Origin: Acidobacteriota bacterium
GTDB lineage: Bacteria; Acidobacteriota; Terriglobia; Terriglobales; Acidobacteriaceae
Length of the DNA stretch: 10,191 nt
Assembly (NCBI GenBank): GCA_003225615.1
Contig: QIAS01000156.1
Location: 1-10,191, forward strand
Reading direction: 5' to 3'
Positions 1 through 7,433 of the stretch are shown one piece after another. Positions within the stretch are counted from its first letter, which is position 1. Every line of letters begins with the position of its first letter. The notes beneath the pieces were generated by a model. The model was not told the DNA's origin and made no database searches. It saw only the letters and a program-made list of their open reading frames with translations. Made by a program: the position numbers and the translations under genes.

Positions 1-75
1 TTGCCTAGAACAAGCGGCTCAGCTCAATCCGGAGCACCGCCTCGGTGTGTTCCGCAAGCCATGCAGGGGAGAATC

Positions 76-3000
76 ATGAAACGCAAGTTCAAGACCATGG
101 ACGCCAATGAGGCCGTGGCGTATGTCGCCTACCGCCTCAATGAAGTCATCGCCATCTATCCGATCACCCCGTCCTCGGCAATGGGAGAGTGGGCCGATGA
201 GTGGGCCTCGCAGGGAGTGCAGAACCTGTGGGGCACGGTACCGCATGTCATGGAGATGCAGAGTGAGGGCGGCGCCGCGGGCGCCGTGCATGGTGCATTG
301 CAGACGGGCTCTCTTGCCACCACCTTCACCGCTTCGCAAGGCCTGCTGCTCATGATCCCCAACATGAACAAGATCGCCGGAGAACTGACGCCCACCGCAT
401 TTCACGTTTCGGCGCGTACGGTCGCGACCCATGCCCTTTCCATTTTCGGCGACCACAGCGACGTCATGTTCTGCCGCACCACGGGCTTCGCCATGCTCTG
501 CTCCAACTCCGTGCAGGAAGCCATGGACCTGGCGCTCATCGCCCATGCCGCCTCTCTGGAATCCAGAATTCCCTTCCTCCATTTCTTTGACGGTTTTCGC
601 ACCTCGCACGAAGTGAATAAGATCGAGATGCTCACCGAAGAAGACATGCACGCGCTCATTAATATGGAGCGCGTATTTGAGCACCGCGGCCGCGCACTTT
701 CTCCCGAGCACCCCGTGCTGCGCGGAACAGCGCAAAATCCCGACGTGTTTTTCCAGATCCGCGAAACTGCCAACCCGTATTACGAAGCCTGTCCGGAACT
801 CACGCAACGCGCTATGGACAAGTTCGCGCAAGTAGTCGGCCGCTCCTATCATCTATTCGACTACGTAGGCGCGCCCGATGCCGACCGCGTGGTCGTAATG
901 ATGGGCTCCGGAGCGGAGGCCGCGCACGAAACTGTCGAGCACTTGAACTCGCAAGGCGAGAAACTCGGGCTGCTCAAAATTCGTCTCTATCGTCCGTTCT
1001 CGGTCAAGCGATTTATGGAAGCTCTGCCGGCGACGGTCCGAGAAATTGCCGTACTCGATCGCACCAAGGAAGCCGGCGCTGCGGGCGATCCGCTTTATCT
1101 TGATGTAGTAAATGCAGTTCACGAAGGACTCAAACACGGTTACGGCAAACTGACAACTCTGCCAAACATTGTGGGCGGCCGCTACGGCCTGTCTTCCAAG
1201 GAATTCACACCGGCCATGGTGAAGGCGGTGTATGACAACCTGGCCCTGGAGAAGCCGAAAGAGCACTTCACGATTGGTATTCACGACGACGTGGGTGGCA
1301 GCAGCCTTAACTATGACGCAAGCTTCTCGACTGAACCCGAGAGCGTAGTTCGTGCCATGTTTTACGGGCTCGGCGCCGACGGCACAGTGGGCGCGAACAA
1401 GAATTCCATCAAGATCATCGGAGAAAACACCGCCAACTACGCGCAGGGATATTTCGTTTACGATTCCAAGAAGTCAGGCGCGGCAACCGTTTCCCACTTA
1501 CGTTTCGGACCCAAGCCGATCCGTTCCACCTATCTCGTTTCTCAAGCCAACTTCGTAGCCTGTCATCAGTGGATATTCCTCGAGCGCTACGACATGCTCG
1601 CTTCCCTCGTCCCGGGCGGCACTTTCCTGCTCAACAGTCCCTTCGGCCCGGAAGAAATCTGGGATCACCTGCCCCGCATCGTGCAACAGCAGCTCATCGC
1701 CAAGAAAGCGAAGTTCTACGTCATCGACGCCTACAAAGTCGCTCGCGATGCGGGCATGGGCAGTCGCATGAACACGATCATGCAAGTCTGCTTCTTTGCC
1801 ATTTCCAAGGTATTGCCGCGTGACCAGGCAATTGAAGCTATTCGCCAGTCTATTCGTGACACCTATGGCAAGAAGGGCGAAGAAATTGTCCAGAAAAACA
1901 TGCAGGCTGTGGACGAAACCATCGCCCATCTTTTCGAAGTGAAGGTGCCCGCGCAGGTAAGCAGCAAGTCTGAGATGCCGCCACCCTTTTCGTTGGGAGC
2001 GCCCCAGTTCGAACGCGATGTGTTGGGAGCGATCTACGCGGGGCGCGGCGATGAGTTGCCGGTAAGCGCTTTTTCTGTGGATGGCACGTTCCCCACCGGC
2101 ACCGCCAAGTGGGAGAAGCGCAACCTGGCTCTCGAAATTCCCGTCTGGGATACGAAGACCTGCATCCAGTGCGGCAAGTGCGCCATGGTCTGTCCGCATG
2201 CGGTGATTCGCATCAAGGTATATGACAAAAAATTCCTTGATCGAGCGCCCTCCACCTTCAAGTCCACCGAGGCGCGTGACAAGGAATGGCTCGGGCTGAA
2301 GTACACCATTCAAGTCGCGCCCGAAGACTGCACCGGATGCGGCATCTGTGTGGATATCTGCCCCGCGAAGAACAAAACCGAGACTCGCCTCAAGGCCATC
2401 AACATGACGCCCCAGCCGCCGCTGCGCTTCCCCGAGCGTGACAATTGGGACTTCTTCCTCAAGATCCCCGAACTTGATCGCCGGCAGATCAAAGTCAGCA
2501 ACATCCGGCAACAACAAGTGCAGGAACCGTTGTTCGAATTCTCCGGCGCCTGTTCCGGTTGCGGCGAAACTCCATATCTGAAGCTGCTTTCGCAACTGTT
2601 CGGCGAGCGTGCCGTGGTTGCCAACGCGACCGGCTGCTCCTCAATTTATGGCGCGAATCTTCCCACCACGCCCTGGGCTAAGAACGCCGAAGGCCGCGGA
2701 CCCGCGTGGTCCAATTCCCTGTTCGAAGACAATGCCGAATTCGGACTTGGCTTCCGGCTCTCCATCGACAAGCAAACCGAGTTTGCGCAAGAACTGGTGC
2801 GTCGCTTGACCGGCTCCATTGGCGAAGATCTCGCGACCGCGTTTCTCGCCGCTCCACAGAAAGATGAGTCAGACATTTACGAGCAGCGCGTGCGCGTGGA
2901 CCTGCTGAAGGAACGGCTTAGCAAGCTCGATTCGCCAGAGGCCAAACAACTGCTCGCGCTGGCCGACATGCTGGTGAAAAGAAGTGTATGGATCGTCGGC

Positions 3001-3705
3001 GGCGACGGCTGGGCCTATGATATCGGCTACGGTGGCCTGGATCACGTGCTGTCCAGCGGACGCAACGTCAATATTCTGGTGCTCGATACTGAGGTTTATT
3101 CCAACACCGGTGGACAGTCCTCCAAATCTACTCCCCGCGCCGCGGTGGCCAAGTTTGCCGCGGGAGGCAAGCCCGGTCCGAAGAAAGATCTCGGCCTGAT
3201 GGCCATGAGCTATGGCCATGTCTACGTAGCCAGCGTCGCCATGGGCGCTAAGGACGAACACACACTTAAAGCTTTCCTTGAAGCTGAAGCTCACCCCGGT
3301 CCCAGCCTCATCATCGCCTACTCGCATTGCATCGCCCACGGCATCAACATGACCACTGCCATGTCCAACCAGAAAGCCGCGGTCGATTCCGGCCAATGGC
3401 TGCTCTACCGCTACAACCCGGAGCGCGCGGAACAAGGGGAGAATCCACTGATCCTGGATTCGCGAACTCCCACCAAGAAAGTGCAGGATTTCCTGCTGAT
3501 GGAAACCCGCTTCAAGATGCTGACCAAGAGCAAACCGGAAGATGCGGAGAAGCTCTGGAAGCTTGCGCAAAAAGATGTCGAGACCAGATTCCATATGTAC
3601 GAATACATGGCCAGCCGAAAACCGGAACCGGTAACGCCAGAGCCAGTGAAAGAAGCACCGGCAGCGAAAGCAGAGAAGCCGACCCCGGTAGCCGTAACGA
3701 AATAA
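76..3705 (+). CDS. nifJ: Pyruvate:ferredoxin (flavodoxin) oxidoreductase, single-chain
   Basis: Cytoplasmic enzyme that oxidatively decarboxylates pyruvate with CoA to acetyl-CoA and CO2, passing electrons to ferredoxin or flavodoxin; it can also run in the carboxylating direction. All family domains are visible in 1209 residues: N-terminal pyrimidine-binding domain with YPITPSS at about 28-34, a transketolase-C-like domain around 270-390, the gamma domain around 400-640, the EKR linker, a two-[4Fe-4S] ferredoxin domain (CIQCGKC at 696, CTGCGIC at 752), proximal-cluster cysteines C826, C829 and C854, and the TPP/Mg motif GDGWAYDIGYGG near 977 with EVYSNTGGQ at 1006. The ATG at 76 is chosen because AGGGGAGA lies just upstream; the frame is open back to base 1, so longer starts (TTG 1, ATG 61) are possible but lack such a site. 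The C-terminus ends in a Pro/Ala/Lys/Glu-rich tail of about 28 residues without cysteine, unlike the cysteine-bearing protective extension known from Desulfovibrio africanus. Confidence 0.97.
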   Translation: MKRKFKTMDANEAVAYVAYRLNEVIAIYPITPSSAMGEWADEWASQGVQNLWGTVPHVMEMQSEGGAAGAVHGALQTGSLATTFTASQGLLLMIPNMNKIAGELTPTAFHVSARTVATHALSIFGDHSDVMFCRTTGFAMLCSNSVQEAMDLALIAHAASLESRIPFLHFFDGFRTSHEVNKIEMLTEEDMHALINMERVFEHRGRALSPEHPVLRGTAQNPDVFFQIRETANPYYEACPELTQRAMDKFAQVVGRSYHLFDYVGAPDADRVVVMMGSGAEAAHETVEHLNSQGEKLGLLKIRLYRPFSVKRFMEALPATVREIAVLDRTKEAGAAGDPLYLDVVNAVHEGLKHGYGKLTTLPNIVGGRYGLSSKEFTPAMVKAVYDNLALEKPKEHFTIGIHDDVGGSSLNYDASFSTEPESVVRAMFYGLGADGTVGANKNSIKIIGENTANYAQGYFVYDSKKSGAATVSHLRFGPKPIRSTYLVSQANFVACHQWIFLERYDMLASLVPGGTFLLNSPFGPEEIWDHLPRIVQQQLIAKKAKFYVIDAYKVARDAGMGSRMNTIMQVCFFAISKVLPRDQAIEAIRQSIRDTYGKKGEEIVQKNMQAVDETIAHLFEVKVPAQVSSKSEMPPPFSLGAPQFERDVLGAIYAGRGDELPVSAFSVDGTFPTGTAKWEKRNLALEIPVWDTKTCIQCGKCAMVCPHAVIRIKVYDKKFLDRAPSTFKSTEARDKEWLGLKYTIQVAPEDCTGCGICVDICPAKNKTETRLKAINMTPQPPLRFPERDNWDFFLKIPELDRRQIKVSNIRQQQVQEPLFEFSGACSGCGETPYLKLLSQLFGERAVVANATGCSSIYGANLPTTPWAKNAEGRGPAWSNSLFEDNAEFGLGFRLSIDKQTEFAQELVRRLTGSIGEDLATAFLAAPQKDESDIYEQRVRVDLLKERLSKLDSPEAKQLLALADMLVKRSVWIVGGDGWAYDIGYGGLDHVLSSGRNVNILVLDTEVYSNTGGQSSKSTPRAAVAKFAAGGKPGPKKDLGLMAMSYGHVYVASVAMGAKDEHTLKAFLEAEAHPGPSLIIAYSHCIAHGINMTTAMSNQKAAVDSGQWLLYRYNPERAEQGENPLILDSRTPTKKVQDFLLMETRFKMLTKSKPEDAEKLWKLAQKDVETRFHMYEYMASRKPEPVTPEPVKEAPAAKAEKPTPVAVTK

Positions 3706-3717
3706 GAGTATCTGGGA

Positions 3718-4728
3718 TTGCAACTCCGCACGCCACTCCTGCCCTCGGCATCGCCACTCTCCCAGGAAATTGACAACATCCGCCGTCTCGAAGATGCCGG
3801 CGCTTCGGCCGTAGTTTTGTATTCTCTTTTCGAAGAACAATTGCGGCAGGAAGAGTTCGAACTCGACCATCATCTTTCGAGCAGCACGAACAGCTTTGCG
3901 GAGTCGCAGAGCTTTTTTCCGCAGCCCAATGAATTTCGCTTGGGGCCGGAAGGCTATCTCAATCACATTCGCAAAGGGAAGGAAGCCGTCAGTATTCCCA
4001 TTATTGCCAGCCTGAATGGGGCGACGGTAGGTGGCTGGACGCGGTACGCCAAGCAGATCGAGCAAGCCGGCGCCGACGCCCTGGAATGCAACATCTATTC
4101 TATTCCGACCAACCCCGCAATCAGTTCCACGGAGATCGAGCAAAACTACATCGACATTCTTCGAGCCGTAAAGTCGTCCGTTTCAATCCCCGTCGCAGTC
4201 AAGCTCAGCCCGTTCTTCAGCAATCTTGCGAATATGGCAAAACGTCTCGACGAGGCTGGTGCCGACTCCTTGGTTCTCTTTAATCGCTTCTATCAGCCTG
4301 ATATCGACCTTGAAGAACTCGAGCTGATTCCAAACGTCCTTTTGAGCACACCGCAAGCGCTACGCCTCCCGCTCACCTGGATCGGAATCCTGTACGGCCG
4401 GGTAAGAGCCAGCCTCGCCGCCACCAGCGGCATTCATGGGGCCCAGGATGTCATTAAGCTGCTCATGGTCGGCGCCCATGTCACCATGCTGTGCTCTACC
4501 CTGCTGCGGAATGGCATCAGCCACCTCCCCCACATCGAGCACGGATTGACCGAGTGGATGGAGCAGCACGAATACGAATCCGTACGCCAGATGCGGGGCA
4601 GCATGAGCCAGCTACGCTGCCCTGATCCCGGAGCTTTCGAGCGTGCTCAATACATGCGCGCAGTAAAGAGCGTTCAACACGTATCGATGACCGGCAGAGA
4701 GGTATGGAAAGTTTTGAATGGCGACTGA
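3718..4728 (+). CDS. Dihydroorotate dehydrogenase-like FMN protein, non-canonical active site
   Basis: A beta/alpha-barrel flavoprotein of the dihydroorotate/dihydropyrimidine dehydrogenase superfamily, 336 residues. Visible family features are TPLLPSASPLS at 5-15, DAGASAVVLYSLFEEQ at 26-41, ALECNIY at 121-127, the flavin-contacting strand VAVKLSPFF at 159-167, and a phosphate-binding turn TSGIHGAQD at 236-244 followed by GAHVTMLCSTLL. The loop that carries the catalytic Cys or Ser in true PyrD (normally NCPN- or NxSSPN-like) reads NIYSIPTNP here, so orotate chemistry is doubtful and the substrate is unknown. It follows nifJ by 12 bases and is surely co-transcribed, which suggests a redox role tied to pyruvate/ferredoxin metabolism. 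From memory, this pairing recurs in several phyla. The TTG at 3718 is the only usual start after the nifJ stop, with a weak AAGAG upstream. The codons before it (EYLG) still look like family sequence, so the N-terminus may be mis-set. Confidence 0.88.
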   Translation: MQLRTPLLPSASPLSQEIDNIRRLEDAGASAVVLYSLFEEQLRQEEFELDHHLSSSTNSFAESQSFFPQPNEFRLGPEGYLNHIRKGKEAVSIPIIASLNGATVGGWTRYAKQIEQAGADALECNIYSIPTNPAISSTEIEQNYIDILRAVKSSVSIPVAVKLSPFFSNLANMAKRLDEAGADSLVLFNRFYQPDIDLEELELIPNVLLSTPQALRLPLTWIGILYGRVRASLAATSGIHGAQDVIKLLMVGAHVTMLCSTLLRNGISHLPHIEHGLTEWMEQHEYESVRQMRGSMSQLRCPDPGAFERAQYMRAVKSVQHVSMTGREVWKVLNGD

Positions 4729-4732
4729 GCGC

Positions 4733-5899
4733 TTAATTCGATTGTTCTGATCCGCGCAAATATGTTACTGGCGGCAGCATAAACGGAACGCAAAAGAACG
4801 AGATGATTGCCCCGAGTACGACGATCCTGAGCCGCGGCGGACCGGAGCTTTTTTCCGGACGCTCGGCCACATCGATAACCTCGACGACAGGGATATCCTT
4901 CACTTCCTCGACTCTGGCTAATTCCGATAGTTGAGTCAGCCTCTCGACGAGGGCCTCGCTGCTCGTTACATCCCGCTTAAGCTCTTCATATTTCTTGTTC
5001 AACAGAGGCAATGCCCTAAGGGCTGGAAGGAGCTGTTCGCCGGGGCCAGACATGCCAAGCTCTGTTAGCGAGGGGCCCATCATTTGCGCCATCCGCCATC
5101 GTAACTGTGCTGAACGTGCTTGTAGAATGCGCACGCGGCTGTGGTTGGAAGTATAAATCTGCTCCAGTCCGTGCAGTTCGGACTGCGTGGCGATAACTTC
5201 CCTTTCGACCTTCGCCAGGGCTTTCATCGAGGCGCTGACCTGTGCTTCGATATTGACGGCCGCATTCTTGCTGGAGAACTCACTCAACTCTTGGGCGGAG
5301 TGATCGAGTTCCTGCCTCGCTACTTTGAGCCTTTCCTCAAGGAACAAACCCTCTCGATGCGTGCTGGATGTGTTTAGACCAACTATGCTGCGGTTCAACA
5401 CCGCCACGTAAGCCTCGGCTACCGCCGACGCTCGCTGAGCATCGTGATCGGCAACCGTGATGCTCACGACACCGCCTTTTCGGTTCTGCTGAATAGTCGT
5501 GTGATCGCTCAGCTTCTGGCGGGCTTCGGCATATGTGTTTACCCGATAAATCCGGCGAAGATCGAAACGGTTGATCAGCTCATCCTGAACAGTGTCGCTG
5601 CGGAGAATAGCCATCACCAACGCCCCTGAAAACTTGCCCTCGAACTCGCTGATTTGAGGCAGTTCGACCGAGAACTGACCAGGGGGCACCACTGTCGTTG
5701 TAGCTTCGTAGCTAGTGGGGATGAGGAAACCGAGTAAGAGAAACAGCAGCGTTCCCAAAAACACTACCGAGGCAACGAAATGCCTGAATTCCCACGAAAC
5801 ACGCGCTTGCAGCACGGCTCGTGCGCCGTAGGACATCCCACGGTACCCTGGCCTGGCACAAGCACACAACTCAGACGTCGCCGGCGAGGAGTCGACCAA
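4733..5899 (-). CDS. Wzz/GumC-type polysaccharide chain-length determinant
   Basis: An inner-membrane polysaccharide co-polymerase that would set the chain length, or assist export, of a Wzy-dependent polysaccharide. The 388-residue protein has the classic layout: a short cytoplasmic N-terminus, TM1 at about 42-60, a periplasmic alpha/beta part (70-170, with VVSITVADHDAQRASAVAEAY), a long heptad-rich coiled-coil segment at about 185-330, a Pro-rich ERPEKSSGPP segment just before TM2 (about 358-379), and a short tail. There is no tyrosine-kinase domain, and none is encoded next to it. The longest reading uses TTG at 5899, whose possible SD (GGAGAG) is 18 bases away. The ATG at residue 22 (position 5836), with AGGG about 10 bases upstream, is at least as plausible and would still leave about 20 residues before TM1. 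The gene points away from the EPS-type genes at 7434-10191 and converges on the dehydrogenase gene with a 4-base gap. Confidence 0.88.
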   Translation of the reverse strand: MVDSSPATSELCACARPGYRGMSYGARAVLQARVSWEFRHFVASVVFLGTLLFLLLGFLIPTSYEATTTVVPPGQFSVELPQISEFEGKFSGALVMAILRSDTVQDELINRFDLRRIYRVNTYAEARQKLSDHTTIQQNRKGGVVSITVADHDAQRASAVAEAYVAVLNRSIVGLNTSSTHREGLFLEERLKVARQELDHSAQELSEFSSKNAAVNIEAQVSASMKALAKVEREVIATQSELHGLEQIYTSNHSRVRILQARSAQLRWRMAQMMGPSLTELGMSGPGEQLLPALRALPLLNKKYEELKRDVTSSEALVERLTQLSELARVEEVKDIPVVEVIDVAERPEKSSGPPRLRIVVLGAIISFFCVPFMLPPVTYLRGSEQSN

Positions 5900-6223
5900 T
5901 GGCGGTAATTGCGTAGACTCTCCTATCGGCGCGGAACTTCACAAATATGTAGATCAAACTTAGAAGATAGCGTGTACTCGAAAAACGAGGAAGAGGGTTT
6001 CACGTTTAGAATCTGCCTGCGCCGCTCTATTAGATGGTTTTATGCCTTGGCACACATCGTGTCAACGCGAAACTCTCCAAGAGGAAACAGCCATGCCTTG
6101 TTTTCTCACTGCTTGCCGTGAATGAAGACGGAGTTTCGGCAGCAAATAAACGCTGACTATGTCGCGCCGATGCTGTAGGCAAATACAAGTCTGCGGGCCT
6201 GTTTTGCTCTCCGGCTCCGGTTT
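5900..6223. other. Intergenic region between Wzz and GNAT genes
   Basis: This 324-base stretch must hold the promoter for the minus-strand Wzz gene unless that gene is read through from the GNAT gene. I found no confident -35/-10 pair and no strong intrinsic terminator after the GNAT stop. It contains a small dyad ACAC-ATC-GTGT (6052-6062), a CTCG-AAAAA-CGAG dyad near 5978-5990, an 8-base direct repeat ATGCCTTG (6042 and 6093), and a plus-strand micro-ORF at 6093. A 70-codon plus-strand frame at 5909-6121 has no convincing ribosome binding site or protein-like composition and is not called. Confidence 0.5.
6093..6125 (+). CDS. Possible 10-codon micro-ORF (speculative)
   Basis: An ATG at 6093 sits 7 bases after a good Shine-Dalgarno sequence (GAGGA at 6081-6085) and opens a frame of 10 codons (MPCFLTACRE) ending in TGA at 6123. 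The hairpin ACAC-ATC-GTGT lies about 30 bases upstream. Nothing downstream on the plus strand begins until 7434, so it has no obvious gene to regulate, and both flanking genes are on the other strand. The SD match could be chance. Confidence 0.12.
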   Translation: MPCFLTACRE

Positions 6224-7099
6224 CTAGAATTCCGGAATGAATTCCTCTACTGTTCCCTTTTGTAGCACGTACGCGCCTGGGCCTTGATTGCCGCGAACCG
6301 AGCGGCAGAACTCGGCAACAAAGAAGCCGGCTTGCAAAGCTTCAGTGAATGCCCAGCGTGTGGCTTGGCGCCACTCTCTCGCCAGTTCGGGATCTTTACG
6401 CTGCACGGAATTGATGTCGGTGGGAATTTCAATGCAGATCCGCTGCCGTCCCAGAGCCGCTCCCAGCTCTGTCCGAGCCGGCTCGCCACTCCCGTCGAAC
6501 TGAACTAACGGTTGCAGACGCGAAAGCACTTCGAGCACCTCGGCTCGGCCGTCCTTGCCTTGTAACCGTTGTTGTACATGCTTGCTCGTCAGACGCCATT
6601 CCACCCAGAGTCGGTCCGTGCTGTTGCGGTGAAGCAGGCTGGAGGTCTCAGGCCCATAAAAATCGGTTTTGTACGTTCGCGAAACGACACCCAACTTTGC
6701 GAAATTCAGATGTGCGTTCTTGCTTTGCAGCGGATCGAAGGTCCAAGTCATCTGGCGAATGCCCATGGCCAGTGCTCGGTCTCTTTGCGTTAACTTCAAT
6801 TTGTAACCCAGATCGAGATCCTGATACGACTCCCGCACTGCCAGCATGTGAGAGTGAATCATCGTCCGACCGTTTTCTCGTCCCAGAAAACCAAACGCAA
6901 ATCCCACCAGTTTGTCGCCATCGAATGCCCCCAGCCAGATATTGCCGGCTTCCTTCGAAGCGATGATCAAGGTCAGGGGCATGACGTCCTGATCCGAAAG
7001 CGCCCATACCGTTTTCTCGAGCTCTTCAACTTGCAGGAGATCGCCGAGAGCGGTAATGTCTCGGATCACAACTGTCCTCTTAGAACTCTTTCCTGTCAC
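6224..7099 (-). CDS. GNAT-superfamily acyltransferase, COG3375 type
   Basis: A predicted cytoplasmic acyl-CoA-dependent N-acyltransferase of 291 residues. The N-terminal half is a GNAT fold: AGNIWLGAFDGDKLVGFAFG at 51-70 (beta strands 2-3), SHMLAVRESYQDLDLGYKLK at 83-102 (strand 4 and a degenerate CoA-pyrophosphate loop), then QRDRALAMGI, TWTFDPLQSKNAHLNFAKLG at 118-137 and DFYG at 146-149. As I recall it, the WTFDPL...NA..N..KLG signature is typical of COG3375. Residues from about 165 to 291 form a second half, including ICIEIPTDI at 221-229, that is also part of this family. The natural substrate is not established; relatives are sometimes found with N-acylamino-acid racemase/MenC genes, but none is visible here. 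The start is GTG at 7099, the only standard start after an in-frame TAG upstream, with weak GAGA about 6 bases before it. It is transcribed alone or together with the Wzz gene downstream. Confidence 0.87.
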   Translation of the reverse strand: MTGKSSKRTVVIRDITALGDLLQVEELEKTVWALSDQDVMPLTLIIASKEAGNIWLGAFDGDKLVGFAFGFLGRENGRTMIHSHMLAVRESYQDLDLGYKLKLTQRDRALAMGIRQMTWTFDPLQSKNAHLNFAKLGVVSRTYKTDFYGPETSSLLHRNSTDRLWVEWRLTSKHVQQRLQGKDGRAEVLEVLSRLQPLVQFDGSGEPARTELGAALGRQRICIEIPTDINSVQRKDPELAREWRQATRWAFTEALQAGFFVAEFCRSVRGNQGPGAYVLQKGTVEEFIPEF

Positions 7100-7175
7100 G
7101 CTTGTCTCAATTCGAGATATGCCAGCCGCCTAACCGAGGCCCCCGGCATTCTGCCTCATCTCACAATCTGGCAAT

Positions 7176-7204
7176 AACTTACTCTGTGGAAAAATAACAT
7201 TCAA
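7176..7204 (-). promoter_or_regulatory. Weak candidate promoter for the GNAT gene
   Basis: On the minus strand, TTGAAT (7204-7199) is followed after 17 bases by TAAGTT (7181-7176), about 75 bases upstream of the GTG start. The -35 matches the sigma-70 consensus at 4 of 6 bases and the -10 at only 3 of 6, so spacing is the main support. The surrounding sequence is AT-rich compared with the genes. Confidence 0.2.
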
Positions 7205-7279
7205 CGGCGCTCTGGTGAAATTAAGGCCATTCGCACAACCACTTTCTGTGTGGCGGCATCTTTAAGAACTTTTCGTCGT

Positions 7280-7298
7280 AAGCCCAATCTGGGTTTTT
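7280..7298 (+). terminator. Terminator-like hairpin in the leader of the LuxR-type gene
   Basis: AAGCCCA and TGGGTTT pair around the loop ATC (7 pairs, including one G-U), and the right arm runs into five T residues. This resembles a small intrinsic terminator on the plus strand, but no plus-strand gene ends upstream. It would therefore act in the leader of the gene at 7434 or on antisense transcripts. A second dyad (GTTTTT 7293-7298 with AAAAAC 7307-7312) overlaps its right arm. The stem is short, and I computed no folding energy. Confidence 0.25.
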
Positions 7299-7423
7299 GG
7301 ACAGGAAAAAACTTGTTCTGCTTGCATTTCCATGGGAAAAGCCTGAGTATTCTTTGCACGTCAAAATAAAGAGTTTCTTTGCAGGCGATTTTTTGTCGTA
7401 TGGGGGGGCGCATGCGTAATTTT

Positions 7424-7429
7424 AGAGGA
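7424..7429 (+). promoter_or_regulatory. Ribosome binding site of the LuxR-type regulator
   Basis: AGAGGA lies 4 bases before the ATG at 7434 and fixes this as the start codon. It sits 7 bases downstream of the CGCATGCG palindrome. Confidence 0.75.
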
Positions 7430-7433
7430 TTCT

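Larger units (their letters stand above)
7100..7433. other. Divergent intergenic region between GNAT and LuxR-type regulator
   Basis: This 334-base, comparatively AT-rich stretch separates two divergently transcribed genes and should carry promoters for both. It contains a weak candidate minus-strand promoter (7176-7204), two overlapping dyads at 7280-7312, the dyad TTTCC-ATG-GGAAA at 7327-7339, a G7 run at 7402-7408 and the palindrome CGCATGCG at 7409-7416. A 70-codon minus-strand frame at 7201-7413 is basic and not protein-like, so it is not called. Confidence 0.6.

Noticed and set aside
1..75. N-terminal extension of nifJ from TTG at 1
   Set aside because: The family begins close to the ATG at 76, which has a good SD; the 25 extra residues look like translated leader.
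19..852. 277-codon minus-strand frame opposite the nifJ 5' end
   Set aside because: Antisense to the conserved pyrimidine-binding domain; His/Arg/Gly-rich and without recognisable features.
1498..2595. 365-codon open frame on the minus strand inside nifJ
   Set aside because: It lies wholly opposite a well-supported oxidoreductase with conserved motifs; GC-rich third positions readily create such antisense frames. Composition is not protein-like and there is no credible start signal.
2869..4143. 424-codon minus-strand frame spanning the nifJ end and the dehydrogenase start
   Set aside because: Antisense shadow of two real genes; no recognisable domain and it spans their junction, which a real gene would not be expected to do.
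5909..6121. 70-codon plus-strand frame in the Wzz-GNAT gap
   Set aside because: TTG start with no good SD, Arg/Ser/Cys-rich composition, no recognisable domain.
7201..7413. 70-codon minus-strand frame upstream of the LuxR-type gene
   Set aside because: Very basic, lies in the expected promoter/leader region, and no SD is evident.
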